DNA from: Rhodocollybia butyracea
Lineage: Eukaryota; Basidiomycota; Agaricomycetes; Agaricales; Omphalotaceae
Direction: 5' to 3'
Assembly: GCA_015501585.1 (NCBI GenBank)
Contig: JADNRY010000110.1
Span: 124,001-188,000 of the forward strand
DNA length: 64,000 nt
Positions 32,631 through 45,281 of this stretch are shown in pieces (the stretch's first letter is position 1; every line of letters begins with the position of its first letter). Below the pieces are notes generated by a model. The model ran no database searches. It saw nothing but the letters and a program-made list of their open reading frames with translations, and was not told the DNA's origin. The position numbers were made by a program, and so were the translations under genes.

Positions 32631-33963
32631 ATGGTTCAGTTGTCCTCACCTGAGAAGGCTGAGAACTTGGTACCGGACCAATCGAACCCTAGTGGCGAAG
32701 TAGACAAAGTCGAGGTCGATGTCGCAGAGCGCGATGAGATCAGGGTGCGAATCTCTACAACTTGTAGATGTTATGAACACTGATATATTATCCTGCAGCC
32801 ACCGATCAAATGCGCAGAGATCTGGGATCCTTATATGGCACTCGCGCTGTACATGTTTATACAGCAAAGAAGGGACAGTGAAGCTCCAGAGAAATCGTCC
32901 ATGTCTACTCCGACTGCGACTGAGATCCTGGACGATGACGAGGAAGAGCCTCAGGCTGCATGGGGGTTGCAGAAGGCAGGCCAGCCAGGACCATTGAGGC
33001 CCAGGGCCCGTGAACGCTGTCGGGTTAGTAATTCGAAGTTCATGCCAGAAATCGCCGAAACTCGAAAGCTGCAAGGTTACTCTAATATCGTCCCTGCAGC
33101 CGAGATCCCCATTCCAGGAAAACTCTCCTCGAGGCTCCTCGACATCGCTTGGATCTCTAAAGCCGAAGCTCAAACAAAGTTCCTGCCCATAGACTGGGAA
33201 GCAATCGGGTGGTACAGGAACCGCAAGGAGGGACCCTATCCGTACATAGTCCTTCGGATCTCGAAGAGGGAACTTCCACCGGCGGAAAGAAGGCAACAAG
33301 TGATACAGGAGAGTATCGGGAAAGCCAGAAAATCGCGGGAAGTAGCGGATCCGTGTCTCGATACTTTTTGAAAACGAGATAATGAATCTGGATGTCGAGG
33401 ATCCGCCTGTTGCTACCCGAGCGGGCATATGGGTATATGAAGATGGAGGGATCGTGGACGCTAGCAAGCGCGCGTCGCGCGAATTGTTCATGTGTTCGAG
33501 CTTGAGAACGAACCCGAATGGTAAACCAGGTAAACCTCAAAATTATCGGTTTAAGTCTAGGTTGAATGCGTATAAATATTCGGACAAGACTCCGATACCT
33601 GATGGGCTTGGGGATGACATACCTACAGAGGAGGACCGAGAGGTGATTTTCAAAGCAAGGATCACAGCGTTCAATGAAGGGCGGTGGGGGTACTCGTGGA
33701 ATTGTCTTCAGTTTGCGGAGATGATTCGGAAGGGTATGAGCAGCAGAGAGGCGAAGCGTCTGTTGGTCCCTGGACGATCAAAAATCAGCAGAGTTGAGCC
33801 GTCGCCTCTAGAGAAGCGTATTGATGACTGGCGAGAGGGTACGACGACCGAGAAGAGATTGCACGAGGAGAAAGAGGAAGAAGAAGAAGAGAGCGGAGAC
33901 TGGGATATGTTGTCGTCATATGATTCTGAAGACGGACATAGAAAGAAGCGACAGCGAATTTGA
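32631..33963 (+). CDS. hypothetical protein, three exons
   Basis: ATG at 32631. Exons 32631-32744, 32799-33341 and 33400-33963 join in phase, giving ~406 residues. The second intron is a 58-nt GT-AG inference: without it there would be two adjacent ORFs with 10 bp between them (one ending at 33371, the other starting at 33382). The protein is charged: an acidic N-terminus, 'DDDEEEPQAAWGL', a segment 'ISKAEAQTKFLPIDWEAIGWYRNRKEGPYPYIVLRI', and a C-terminal tail with a long Glu run and a basic 'KKRQRI' ending that could act as a nuclear signal. No family recognised. No signal peptide or membrane segment. Confidence 0.6.
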
Positions 33964-36900
33964 GGATAAGTCGGACGAGACTGTCTTCTCCTTGTATCAT
34001 CGACTTTGTATCATCCTTGTATCGCATCCCATAACAAGCATGCAATATTGTTAGCCTGTACTGAATCTTACATGAGCCAAATTCGAGACCGAGCAGCTCT
34101 GAAGTAGCGTGCCTCCTGCATCCAGTCCGGACCACGAAAAATTTGAAGCAAAGTTGCAGCCAGTGAAAGACGCCAGATAGAACGAGTTTCGTTTATTCCC
34201 GAGCCTCAACATAGTAATATATGTGAAATTAGCGAACAGGAGAGCATAGACTCTGAGGACGAGTTTGGGTCCCCGCCCCAAGACTAAAACTCGTCCGCCG
34301 CGGGGATGATGGTGAAAGGCAAAGCGTTGCGGTCCGGAATTTTCCGTCCAGTACTAGTGCCGAGTTATCGGCATAGCTTCACCAGTCCGTCCTCTTCCGT
34401 CCTTTCAACAACCGTCCTTTCAACAACTTTTTTTTAGAGATGAGGCGCAGCCTGTCTGGCTGTACCAGCATTGGCAAGTGAGAATGTATATCTCAGCCCT
34501 GAGGATATCCACTCTACCTCTGCCAAAGGCTTTGATTTTTTTCATTCAACAGCAACTCATTTCAATTCCTCTTTCGACAAACATCGTAACCAATGCAGAC
34601 GTGTATGTAAAACATGTTATATGGGGCTGGATTTGGCAAAATCATTGCGGAGGAAGATACGGGGGAGGGTACAGTCTAAAAGGATATTCTTTTCCCCGCC
34701 TTCCCCATCTCAGGAGTACGAACATCCTCCGAGCCCACCTCGAATTTATCGCGCTAGTCGTTTATATTGAATACTGTGGAAAAACGTGCTCTTGTGATGC
34801 AGACTTGGTTTGGACCATCCTGGGGAACGATCTCACCGGTGGGCTTCCCATTTCTATCGACTATGGCGACGGAGGTGATTTGGTTTTGGAGGAGAGCGTA
34901 TAATGAGGCGATGGGCCCGAGGACCTGTGTTAACATGTCCAGTAGATGGCCGCCTGAGATGTCGAGAGTTCAGCACTATTAGAGGCTAATGGGAGTTAGT
35001 TGTAGAACCGAGCCATCATAGGCCCGTATGCGAGGAACCCATTAGAACCATCTTATAGCATCATGTATCCGAGGTTGATGTGCTCCGACGAGTGCTGTCC
35101 ACCCCCACTCGAAACGCGGCATAGTATTAGCACCAGGAAAGGTCGTGAAATGATGATCAAAAAGGGGACTACAGTGTGGGAATTACCCGAGGATAGACCT
35201 AAAACTTCAAGCATCTGAGTCTCATCTAGCTGCTGCAGCTCTCTCCATCCGAATGCTGAATAGTCCAAGTTTGTCGTCGGGGCCGTCAGTGTCAGGGCGA
35301 ACAAGTGCAGGAACAACATATTATGTAGCTATACTTGCGCTACAGGAACGGTGCCTTGGGTTTATTCCCCGGACCATACTTAGGAGTAGGCTCAGCTGAG
35401 AAACGATTGCCACGTGAGTTTCCACGTGAGATGATATTGACGAGTATACCTTATATCTTGCCTTCTGACGCCCTGACTATCGCCGTTGTTTGAATAGAAA
35501 TCTGTGCCCCATTTTTTACACCCTTATGCTCAGATTCTGAGCACTATAAAAAAAGGAATGTCTAGTTCGAACCGACGATACATGGGTGAATGCATATTGT
35601 AGTCTAATAACAGTAAATAATAATTTGACTGAACCATGGCTTCGGACTTGCTACATACAGGGTTAAGTAGTATTGTTTCTGCCAATTGACGACCATGGAA
35701 GAGAGGCTCTGATAAATGCACCATTGAAAGAAGAAGCGAAAAAAAGGAACACAGTTGCAACGCCTATCTACTACACCACTAACATCTAACGACACCTAGC
35801 CGATATCGCATAGTCCACTCCGATTTGGGCTATATGTAGTTCGCATATTGCCCTGGGCCTCCGCGTTTCCTAAAAATTCTCGTCCGGCAGAATAGCTTCC
35901 GAGCAAAGATATCGTGGCTTAAGCTTACACGATATAGCTGTTTTCTAGGAAATAACTAGTAAGGATCTCTCAAGCGATCAAGTCAAGGCATTCTGCCAAT
36001 GGCCAGCTCGACATGTATTATTTGGGGCGTACAGTTTGGTGAATAAACAGCTGTCCTCAATTGGTCCTCAACATCTAGTATGATTTCAACGATTTCCAGT
36101 TCGCCTTTCCAAAGCGGTGTGTGAGGTCCTTGAGAGATCTAGAATAGAACGACTATTTTCGTATCGATACCCTTGTGAATGGCTATCCCCTATTAGCTGC
36201 CACTATCTCTGTCGATACTAATATTCGAATAATCCTTTGTTCTTAAGTGGTCCTATGCGTCAAGACCCGAGAGAATAAGTTGCAGCTGAATAGCAGTCTT
36301 GCATTTAACAGCAATAATTACTGTATAATTACAGCCATATCTTCGCTGGGTGTTACGCGTTACGTGTTGATTTCAAGATTTCAAGATATGTAGTAAAATT
36401 TGGTGCTACGGATTGATTTTTTCGCGCTTTTTTGGACCCAAAATGGTTTATTTTGGGGGCTCTCGAGGCCCGTTACGCGTTACGAATATAATTTTAGCTA
36501 AGATAGCGGGGTTCCCTTATGCGCTACAAGAGGCTCTTGTACCATATAAAGGGAAGTCGACGCCGCGCCTGAGAGTGGGAATGAAATGCTTCAAAGCCAT
36601 AGCCAACAATAAGAGAAGTGAAGGCAAGAAAGTCTAAAACAATAAACATATGCCTACTCTCGTTTATGGTAGAGTGTCACCGCTGATATCTGCCGGCTTG
36701 CTAATATGAAGCGCAGTGCCCCAACTAACCGAGGTAGTCGGCCATGAGTACTAGAAATAAGGTTTTCCCCTGATCTTGAAATATCACGATATTTCAAGGA
36801 TTTTTGTCGGTCATTGTACTCAGAACTTGTCTGTGCATCACTCGGCGGCATGAAATCTACAGTTTCCTGATCAAGATTGTTCGGAGTGCCCTCTACATAT

Positions 36901-38159
36901 TCCTGCTCGTAATATTCCAAGTACCTCGTACTAATTTCCTCCGCACTACAAAATAAAACTTAGATACAAATTTCACCGCCCATCTGGTCGAGGCCAAAAG
37001 CGGTACCGGAGAACAGCATGTCCCCGACAGCGTGCTCGCTTTTAGACCACTTCCTCGGGATTAGGGAAATCTCAGTGGTCACAAGGCCCATAGATGTCAT
37101 CTTCTCCTCCAAATAAGAACTTGAACCTTATGGTCATGGGTACGTTTTCAAAATAGAGATGTTAAAATAGAACAAGAGAATATCCAAGGGAACGTCTAAA
37201 TTGGTGCTTCTCGCGTCCGTTTTGAGAAACTTTCAGGTAAGAATGTCACAAAGGTGGGGGGAGGGACACAAGAGGGGGAGGAGGATAGTAGCATAATGCC
37301 TATCTGCTCGGGCTCATGTCGGCCCGCTGCTACTACTAGTTGCGCCCTCGGTACCTCCAGAATCGAAAATTCCAGGGCTGAGAAAGTTGGAGTAGTCTAT
37401 TCATAACCCGAATACAATTTGGCTGACGATCTGGCGTCGCTACAAGTAAATTTAGAACAAGGGCTGTTTTTAACCCCAATGACGAAATTCAATGACGTTC
37501 GACGTAACCTTCGTCGCAAACTTCAAATTTCGAGCTCTCGAGCTTCAACTTGGTTATTCTTCCTGTGTTAACTATGCTAACCGAAAGTGCATACAGCCTA
37601 CACTACCTGGGCTTAGAAAAAAACCGTAGTAACATTCGGGACTTGACCCACCCCGACATACTGGGTTCATATTTTTGATAATCATTTCATTGAGGCATTT
37701 AAATTCCACAGGGCGTCTCCCAAATATAGATAAATCATCGCGTGTGAGTATTGTACCACTAATACGATTTTCTGCATTCATCTCAAGTAGAAAATTTTAG
37801 ACAAAGCGTGCTTCAGATTTGCGTCAAGTCTATTCGATGTGAAAGTTCTCATACTGCCATCCATGACTCTGTTCTTGGCGCATTTTTTTTGTAGAATTCT
37901 GTACAGGGGCTCAGAAATAGGATATTTCGAGGCCAATCGCTTTGGCGGAAACAGTAAGAGCATCAGCTTGCGTGCCGACGCCCTTTCACATCTGTCAACT
38001 CACGCAAACCCGTACGCCTCCATTGGATACCTCTGAGGACCTATCTCGGGTTTTCGCTATGAGCTTGAGACAATTGAGCCATTATTGAGGTATTTAAGAT
38101 GTTGCTTTGCTTGACGGACTGCATCCCAGTCTCGCTTTACTCTTGACTCGGTTTTCACC
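33964..38159. other. gene-poor stretch with a possible gene relic and a repeated GTTACGCGTTACG motif
   Basis: On the minus strand about 35319-34754, interrupted frames read like fragments of one protein ('SSGGGQHSSEHINLGYMM', 'VLGPIASLYALLQNQ') but contain several stops and I do not recognise the family. At 36352-36364 and 36471-36483 the 13-mer GTTACGCGTTACG occurs twice in direct order about 120 bp apart, suggesting a small mobile element or its target repeats. No other feature supported. Confidence 0.4.
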
Positions 38160-41086
38160 ATGATCGGTTCTGCTATTCTGTTTGCACTCTTCGGGCGGGC
38201 ACTAGCACAAGCACCTGGTCCCCCCCCAGTCTTCCCCGCTGTCACAGACTTGCACATCAAAAATGCTTTCCTCCAGCCCGACGGTTTCAACCGTTCTTTC
38301 GTTACCGCTGAAGGTATCATCCCTGGTCCTACCATCTCGGGAAACAAGGTACGTCCCGAGTCCGTACACGTCCATCAGATTGTAATTCTAAAGGTAATCT
38401 ATAGGGCGACACCTTCAAGATTAACTTGATCAATGAGCTCACGAACGGTACTATGATCCTGAGTACTTCTATTGTGCGTATATGCGCGTTACATCTGGTC
38501 TCTTCGCATCTTTAACATGTTCGCATAGCATTGGCACGGAATCTTCCAAGAACACACCAACTGGGCTGATGGGTATGTAAATTTTAATACAAAGTGTCCA
38601 GCTTCTGACTCTCGAATTTTCGTAGACCGTATGTGAATATTCAATATCATTGTATCCCTACTTACTTAGGACCTCAAGTCCATTTGTGAACCAATGCCCG
38701 ATCGCAGCTAACAACTCATTCTTATACGAATTCACTGTGCCTGACCAAGCTGGAACATTCTGGGTATGTTTGTCCAAACGTTCACTCTAACCGTCAGGCT
38801 GACTGTTCGCGCTTTTTTTCTCTTTTAGTACCACTCTCATTTAGGTAAATCACTCTCTCCCTCGTTAATTTGAGTTTTGATTGACGTCGGTAACAGCTAC
38901 TCAGTATTGTGACCAGTTGAGAGGTGGACTTGTCGTCTATGACCCGAACGATATGTTAGGTGATCTCTACGACGTCGACGACGGTTAGCTCTACTCTTTC
39001 GATCTTCCGGGTAGGATGTAATGATTTGTTGTTCAGGTGGCACTATCCTCCACGTTGGACCATTGTAAGTTTAATTTCCTATGTCCTTGCCATACTCTAA
39101 CCATTGTACAGGTATCGTAAGGATTAATTCTTCTGTATAAACAGAATGCTCTCTTACCAGATGGCTATGTAGACGTTCCCGCACCAATGATTCCTGTGGG
39201 ATCCTCGTGAGTAGTGATCTAAATCCATACCATCTGAGAAACTTTGACCAAACGCTTGTCCAGTGTTGTGGAAGCCGGAATGATCAACAGCTTCGGTAAA
39301 CCTCACCTTCTGCAATTATATCAAGGGACTTAACTTTTCCAGGACGAAACTATTTCAACACGGAACCCACTCCCTTGAGTGTGTTCAGCGTTGTACACGG
39401 ATTGCGGTGTGTTCCAAGTAATCTGATCCCTTTTTTCAACACTGAAACCTTTGACTTCAAGTTACCGCTTCCGTTTGATCCACAGTGGTTGTGACCAGCC
39501 CTGGAATGTCTCGGTCGATTTCCACAGCCTCCTCGTAAGTAGTTCACTACCCGTGGTAACCTAGATATTGACTAGTTGAAATTCAAGTTCATCGAGTCCG
39601 ATGGTATCGAACATCACCCAGTCGTAGCTGACGCCGTTCAGATTTTCGTCGCTCAACGATACTCGTTTATCGTGAGTGCCGCATCAGTTTCTACGTATCA
39701 AAGACAATGGTTGACGCCATTTGCTTTAGGTGACTGCTAACCAGACTGTCGACAACTACTGGCTCAAGGCTAACAACAATGGTGCCTCCGGAACTCCCGG
39801 TTTTGCTGGTGGAATCAACAGTGCTATCCTGCGCTACCTCGGTGCCCCCGACGCGGAGCCCACAAAGAACCAGACAAACATAAACCAAAACCCGTTGAAG
39901 GAAACCGACATGCATGTACGAGTTAACCGCTGTTCCTCATTTATTTTTGACTTATATCACTTGCAGCCTATCCTCAACCCGCAAGCTGTAAGTATTGTCG
40001 GAATCAAGTGTGGTGTTAACCCTTGTGACCAACGTCCATTTTAGCCTGGTGAACCGAATATCGATGGTGCCGATGTCATTTTGAACTTGCAGTTGTTCTG
40101 GGTAGGTTAACCGCCGTATTTTTGGCCCCAAGTTGCTTACCATTACTTCCCAGACTATCGGAGGAAACGGAGCTATTGGAACCACAGAGCAAGGAAACTT
40201 CTTCTTCATCAACGGAGTTAGATTCTTCCCTCCCACTGTACCCGTCTTGCTCCAAATTATCAGTGGTGCCCGTACTGCTCGTAAGAGACTATCTTATACT
40301 GCTTTGGCACTCCTTTATATATCACCTCTGCAGAGGAACTTCTCCCCACCGGATCAGTCTACACATTGCCTTTGAACTCGACCATCCAAATCAGTTTCAA
40401 CGTAACTCAGGTGTTCCAGCACGGAGGACCGGTTAGTGAACTTCAGCCGCTTCACCCGAAAGTCCTTTACTGACAGGAACTTTAGCATCCATTCCATCTT
40501 CACGGAGTAAGTTTGGTGAAGTGGGGATATTCGATCTTGGGCTCATAACTCTGTAGCACGCATTCTCTGGCATCCGAGTTGCTGGAAGCGATGTTCTCAA
40601 CTTCGAGAACCCCATCCAACGAGATGTCATTCAAACTGGTATGCCAGGGGACAACGTCACCATTCGATTCTTCACCGATAACGCCGGTCCCTGTGAGTTT
40701 AATTTATATCTTTCGTCTTGTAACTCTTGCTAATCAACGCAAAAAAGGGTTCTTGCATTGGTAAGAGAGACTGCTTTTTGCGATTCAAAAGTTGTACTAA
40801 GCTTGCATTCAAGTCACATCGATTGGCATTTGGAGGGGTGAGTTTGGAAACTCTCTCGTTCTTAGGTGATACTAAAACTGTCTGTATAGTGGTTTCGCCA
40901 TCGTTCTCGCTGAAGGCCCCGCTGAGACTCCCGCTCGTAACCCCACACCTGGTACGATTTTGTTAGCTCCTATGCAGTGGGCAGTACGCTTAAACATCTT
41001 GAACAGAGGACTGGGACCAACTTTGCCCGACCTACGACGCTTTGACTCCGCTCCAGCTCGGTGGAGAAGGAGGCCCAACCACATAA
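38160..41086 (+). CDS. laccase (secreted multicopper oxidase)
   Basis: A gene of about 20 small exons. Residues 1-17 form a signal peptide ending ALA-Q. All four copper signatures are present: L1 'HWHGIFQ...NWADGP' (38529-38577), L2 'FWYHSHL' (about 38830), L3 'HPFHLHGH' (40483-40565) and L4 '[12 protein letters not shown]' spread over three exons (40750-40900). The residue ten after the L4 cysteine is Phe, the class associated with higher redox potential at the T1 copper. It ends '[13 protein letters not shown]' and TAA at 41084. Expected role: extracellular oxidation of phenols with O2. A 3-nt exon may restore the invariant Pro after 'ADG'. One conserved segment ('GDWYH') between about 39040 and 39145 cannot be assembled in frame, so the gene may carry a lesion. 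Confidence 0.85.
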
Positions 41087-41888
41087 GCGAAGCCAGACGG
41101 ATCGTCGGGGTAGATATCTTGGTCGCATATATATTACCATCCATATTACCATCCGGCCTGTCAAATACTTTCATTGTTTTTTCCACTTCCGTTTTCCGCA
41201 TCTTCTTACTCCGGGAATTTGTGCTCGAGTATGTATATATCAAACAATACACAAATTTGGCTATCCTACTGGCCCATCTCCTACCATGTAGCGCACGCAC
41301 TGGTAGACATTGTATAAGCGAAATTGAGAGGGATACGGGGATCTCAAGAACCGGGCGGAGTCTCTTCCACTTCGTACCATTCAGCACCACCAAGATTCTA
41401 CAGCTTGTTGAAAAGCGGCACTTACTGTACCGACGAGAACTGCTCGACAATCGGCTAACTATACCATTAGGATTACAGCTATTTACATCTTCCCTTCTCC
41501 GCTTGGACGCTCGGATTAAACACAAAATCATTTTGACGATTGTTGGAATTGGTCAAAAATTCCACGTACGCGTGAGCGTGGTGCTTATAATTGAACCAAG
41601 TTTTCGTCTCACTTTGACAACCTCTTACAACCTCTGCCTTCCTTCCTTCCCGGTTTTGCCTTTAGTACGTTTCGCCCCTTGAGCGCTCTATGCCCCTGTT
41701 TTCTTGGCCTTCTCGCCTGTAGCAGTGCCCTTGTACGCTCAGGCTACAATGTGTATCAAGATGATATAATATCTTCACCAAACGTTATACAGTGCTGTAA
41801 ACCGCATGTTACGAAAGTCAAATTGGCAACGCTGTGCTGATGTGCTGATGTGCCCGCGCTAAACTTTTGACTTGTAACCATAACCAGC
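41087..41888. other. intergenic between laccase and F-box-like gene
   Basis: Long ORFs over 40960-41682 on both strands overlap the laccase 3' end in other frames and show no domain. Terminator of the laccase and promoter of the next gene are expected here. Confidence 0.5.
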
Positions 41889-42914
41889 ATGGTAGCCAGC
41901 GACGCGACTAAACCTTTTCCTGAACTTCCATTGGAGATTTCTTGCCGCATTATGGAGATAATGCTCGAAATGGTACCCAAAAGAGCATTAGAGCTCATCA
42001 CTATATCGCGAAGTCTACAACTATTGTGAGTAAACACAGACTCGTTTTTTTTATATGGATAATTATACTGATCTAGTCAAAGGGTTGAGCAGGCTCTGTA
42101 TCATTGTGTAATTTTGAAGCAACAACGTTCTGCTGAAGCCTTCCGTCGTGCCATACAATATCCCTGCAGATCCAGCTGGGTGAATACATTATGCATCACT
42201 TCGGACGTCAAGTTCAGCGACGATCTCTCTGATTTACACGCACTATTTTCGATGTGTCCGAATATCCAGACCATGGCTATCGATAGTTGTATACCCTCGG
42301 ACAACATGGTATCGGACGGCAATTTAGATGCCTTGGCATCAAGTGGGCCCCGTCCTACAAAATTACGGTACAATTTCGGTTGGATTCAGCGTCATGACGG
42401 CAGTCACCTGTTTAGTCTTCCACTTTTCCAGAACGTAACTCATCTGGAATTGTGGGATGAAGAAAATTTTGACAATCTTACAGAACTCGACTGTCTACCC
42501 CATCTGACACATCTATCGTTGATTATCGATCCCTGGTATCCTCTCTTTCTCCACTTGGAAAACCTGCAGCAGAAATTGTCTCTGAGCGATTCGATTCTCG
42601 TCTGCATAATTTTCGGAGATGTTCAAGATCTGGATAAACCAGAGAAGATTCAGAATGCTTGTGTACGGTTTTCAGACCCTCGTATCGTCTTTTCTTTTTC
42701 GGGGTACGCAAAAGATCCCAAACAATTCGGAAACGTTCTGTGGCGGGAAATCCTCAATGAATCGCACCTTGTTAGGCAATGGGGAGCGCAAGATGATGGA
42801 GAGATGGACATGTGGGAAGAAGCTGAGGCTATCGTGAGCTCACCAGGAAAACCCTTTGGTTTGTACAGGGTTGTGGATACATCTGGTATGACCGTAGATC
42901 CAAGCGCCGCTTGA
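41889..42914 (+). CDS. F-box-like / leucine-rich protein
   Basis: Two exons, 41889-42025 and 42083-42914, giving ~322 residues. The N-terminus 'FPELPLEISCRIMEIMLEMVPKRALELITISRSLQ' resembles a short F-box-like helix region. The remainder has regularly spaced leucine-rich strands ('WVNTLCITSDVKF', 'VTHLELWDE', 'LTHLSLIIDP'), then an acidic helix near the C-terminus ('DDGEMDMWEEAEAI'). This combination is common in agaricomycete genomes. Role as an SCF adaptor is inference; the F-box match is weak. No lesion seen. Confidence 0.65.
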
Positions 42915-44343
42915 AAGCATACAGTCCCACATACACTTCACTCAGAATTAGGTATATGGCTAACTTGGATCGAGGTTCATCAGAGCTGAACAGATTCTTT
43001 TTCAAGTAGCTCGAGTCGAGGTTCCCTAAGAACTGAACAGGAATAGCTTATGTAGCTGCGCCACACCATGGTAGCCATTTGCCTTGCAGTCTACGAGGAG
43101 AAAGATTGTAGGTGGCACACAAACTTGCAGGAGGAATCACGACCCTCAGCAATGATAGAAGAAAACGCAATACGAGCATGGGCTGGAGACATACATCGCC
43201 CGCAATACCCGCACACTACTTGGAGAACAAGAGTCGCATAGGAAACTCTGTGGCAACTCGTTGAAGAGCGAAGTTTTATAGGCCTGACAACTTGGCAACA
43301 TCGCCGCATAATGCTACAGACGCAGAAAAGACGCTAAACGGAACGTCAGCGAGCTGGTACACTGTGCCGAGGAACTTCCTTCCATCCCGTGGATGCATAG
43401 TCATCCGCTGACGAAACGAAAAAATTAAAAACAAAAAACAGGTCTTTGGAAGCGGGAAATGGAACGCTTAGACAGTACTACTCGAATTCAGAATACATAT
43501 GAAGAAAAAAGAGTATGGCCCATACTCAACCATAGCCGATATTGATATTGATATTGATCGTGGAGGCTCTGCGAGTAATCGGCTACATGAAGGGTAATTT
43601 TGATTTCGAGGATTTAAGGAGGAAACTTACGGCTGGGTGAACCAGGCATAGGCTTAGTGGGTTGTCAGACCAAACCTGCAAACTTTGGCTACGTTGGAAA
43701 GTACGCGTGCATAGACGAGTTGAGTATGTTCGAACGTTCGTTCAAGTTTGAGCTGGGTCCAAACATAACTGATATCGGTGCATGTAGCGAAGCGAGTTAC
43801 GAGCTATGTAGTACCCCCTGTTCCGCGGAACAATCCTGGATATAGATCGACAGATGGTTCACTTTGTTCTAAACCGTGTTTGTTTTACGGGGATCGATAC
43901 GTTGTAGAAGCAAATCCAGACCAAGCGTTGTTGGGCTGCGAAAAAAAAACTCGAGCAAAGTTTGCAGTGAAGCCCAACGACAGTTACACCCCTTGAGCTG
44001 TCCTCAACAGGCCCAGCTGGTCTTGTGCGTTTTTAAACCGTCCATTCGAGATTGTTTAAAGAGCTTGGAGGTGCATCTCTGAGCCGCTTGGTAAATAGGC
44101 TGGAATAGCCATGGAAGCATGAAAGAACGATTTTCCGAGTGTTCGGCGCTGAATTATTCCGTCGCTTAAGCGTCTGCACAATAAGAAATCATGAAAGAAT
44201 GGATTGGGCCTTGCTCAAGTCTCTACCTACGTACACAAAAAAAAGGTATAGTAAGCCGATCAAAATTTTATCCGTTCGTCTGTCAGCGATTTACGCAGAT
44301 GGAAGGGCGGCGCAAAACCCAAACATATGGTTACCCAACACAC
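42915..44343. other. intergenic, nothing recognised
   Basis: A short (GATATT)n-like run lies near 43535-43557. No gene supported; the ORFs at 43657-44378 are short and featureless. Confidence 0.45.
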
Positions 44344-45152
44344 TCAATCCCGGTACAATTCCCTGCGACCAAACTTGACTGAAGCTACGCTCCGTGGGCC
44401 TTTGCGTGCGGCACCCTTGCCCTTAGCGGCGGCGGCGGCGTTACCAGCTTTAGCACCTTTGGCAGCTTTGCCCTTGGCAGCGGTAGCAGCAGAGCCTGTT
44501 GCGGCAGCACCAGTTCCAGCAGCAGCAGCACCAGTTCCGGCAGCAGCAGCCCCGGTTCCAGCAGCAGCAGCACCAGTAGCAGCGGTTCCAGCGGCGGCGG
44601 CGCCAGCAGCTGCACTGTCAGCAGCACCAGCGGCAGCGGCGCTACCAAAAGCAGCAACGTTAAAGGCGCCTGATGTGCTGAGAACAGTGTCGATATCGTC
44701 AGCTGCAACAGCTGTCAGAGTATAGGATCTATTAACTGGCTATTAGCCACCGTAATAAGGGACTATCAAGCAGCAACACGTACCCAGCAGCGAGACCTTC
44801 ACCCAGTCCAATAGTGTCAGTAAGTGCTGATGGAGCAATACCCTGAGCAACATCGAGGGATTCGTTTCCGGTGTTAAGAAGGAGAGAGAATGTGCTAGAA
44901 AGAGATATCTGCGGTTTAGGACAAGGAGTGGGAACTCGAAATGAACAACATACGGGTCGCTAGCCACCGTGGTCCAGGTGACATTTAGGGTTGAGCCCGC
45001 TACAGCGTCAGTTGGTGTGTTCAACGTGAGTCCCATCACGGATGGGAGAGCGAGGGAAGCGAGGGAAAGAAGGCTACAGAAAAAAAAAATTCGGTTTCGT
45101 TTTCTTTCTTTCTCCAGATTTCTCGAGAAACGCACCTGACGAAGAAGACCAT
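44344..45152 (-). CDS. Kre9/KNH-like secreted protein with Ala-rich tail
   Basis: Four exons from ATG 45152; the first is only 17 nt. The product starts with a signal peptide (MVFFVSLLSLASLALPSVMG), then 'LTLNTPTDAVAGSTLNVTWTTVASDP', the typical beginning of the Ser-Thr-rich GPI-anchored/Kre9-KNH family, followed by 'FSLLLNTGNESLDVAQGIAP', 'YTLTAVAADDIDTVLSTSGAFNV'. The C-terminal third is almost all Ala, Gly and Thr with irregular 'AAAAGTGA' repeats, then basic 'AAKGKAAKGAKAG' and a basic end. No hydrophobic GPI signal is present, so the product is probably secreted and not anchored. A TATATAA element lies ~120 bp upstream. Likely a cell-wall or surface protein; exact role unknown. Confidence 0.8.
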
Positions 45153-45271
45153 GATGCTTCAAGACTAATTGAGGACGGATAAAGAAAGGAGAGACTAGCT
45201 CTTGAAAGGAAGCTTAAGAGAGACTGGGGAAGAAAGACGAAGGCACAGCGTGTTCCTTTTCGTTGTGCCCC

Positions 45272-45281
45272 TTTATATAAC
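45272..45281 (-). promoter_or_regulatory. TATA box of the Kre9-like gene
   Basis: TTATATAAAG on the minus strand, about 120 bp before the ATG at 45152. Confidence 0.5.

Noticed and set aside
32646..33540. Minus-strand ORFs of 281 and 127 residues
   Set aside because: Antisense shadows of the three-exon plus-strand gene, whose phase-consistent introns are the better explanation.
34754..35319. Minus-strand gene with hydrophobic start (MLFLHLFALTL)
   Set aside because: Frames are broken by several stops, no consistent introns repair them, and no family was recognised; noted only as a possible relic.
40872..41682. Long overlapping ORFs of 219 and 240 residues on both strands
   Set aside because: They overlap the laccase 3' exons out of frame and have no domain or conserved motif.
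44327..44725. Alanine-rich plus-strand ORF of 132 residues
   Set aside because: It is the antisense shadow of the Ala/Gly-rich tail of the Kre9-like gene; GC-rich repeats keep several frames open.
38160..45152. A biosynthetic or lignin-degradation gene cluster around the laccase
   Set aside because: The neighbours are an F-box-like gene and a Kre9-like secreted protein; no oxidases, transporters or regulators typical of a cluster are present.
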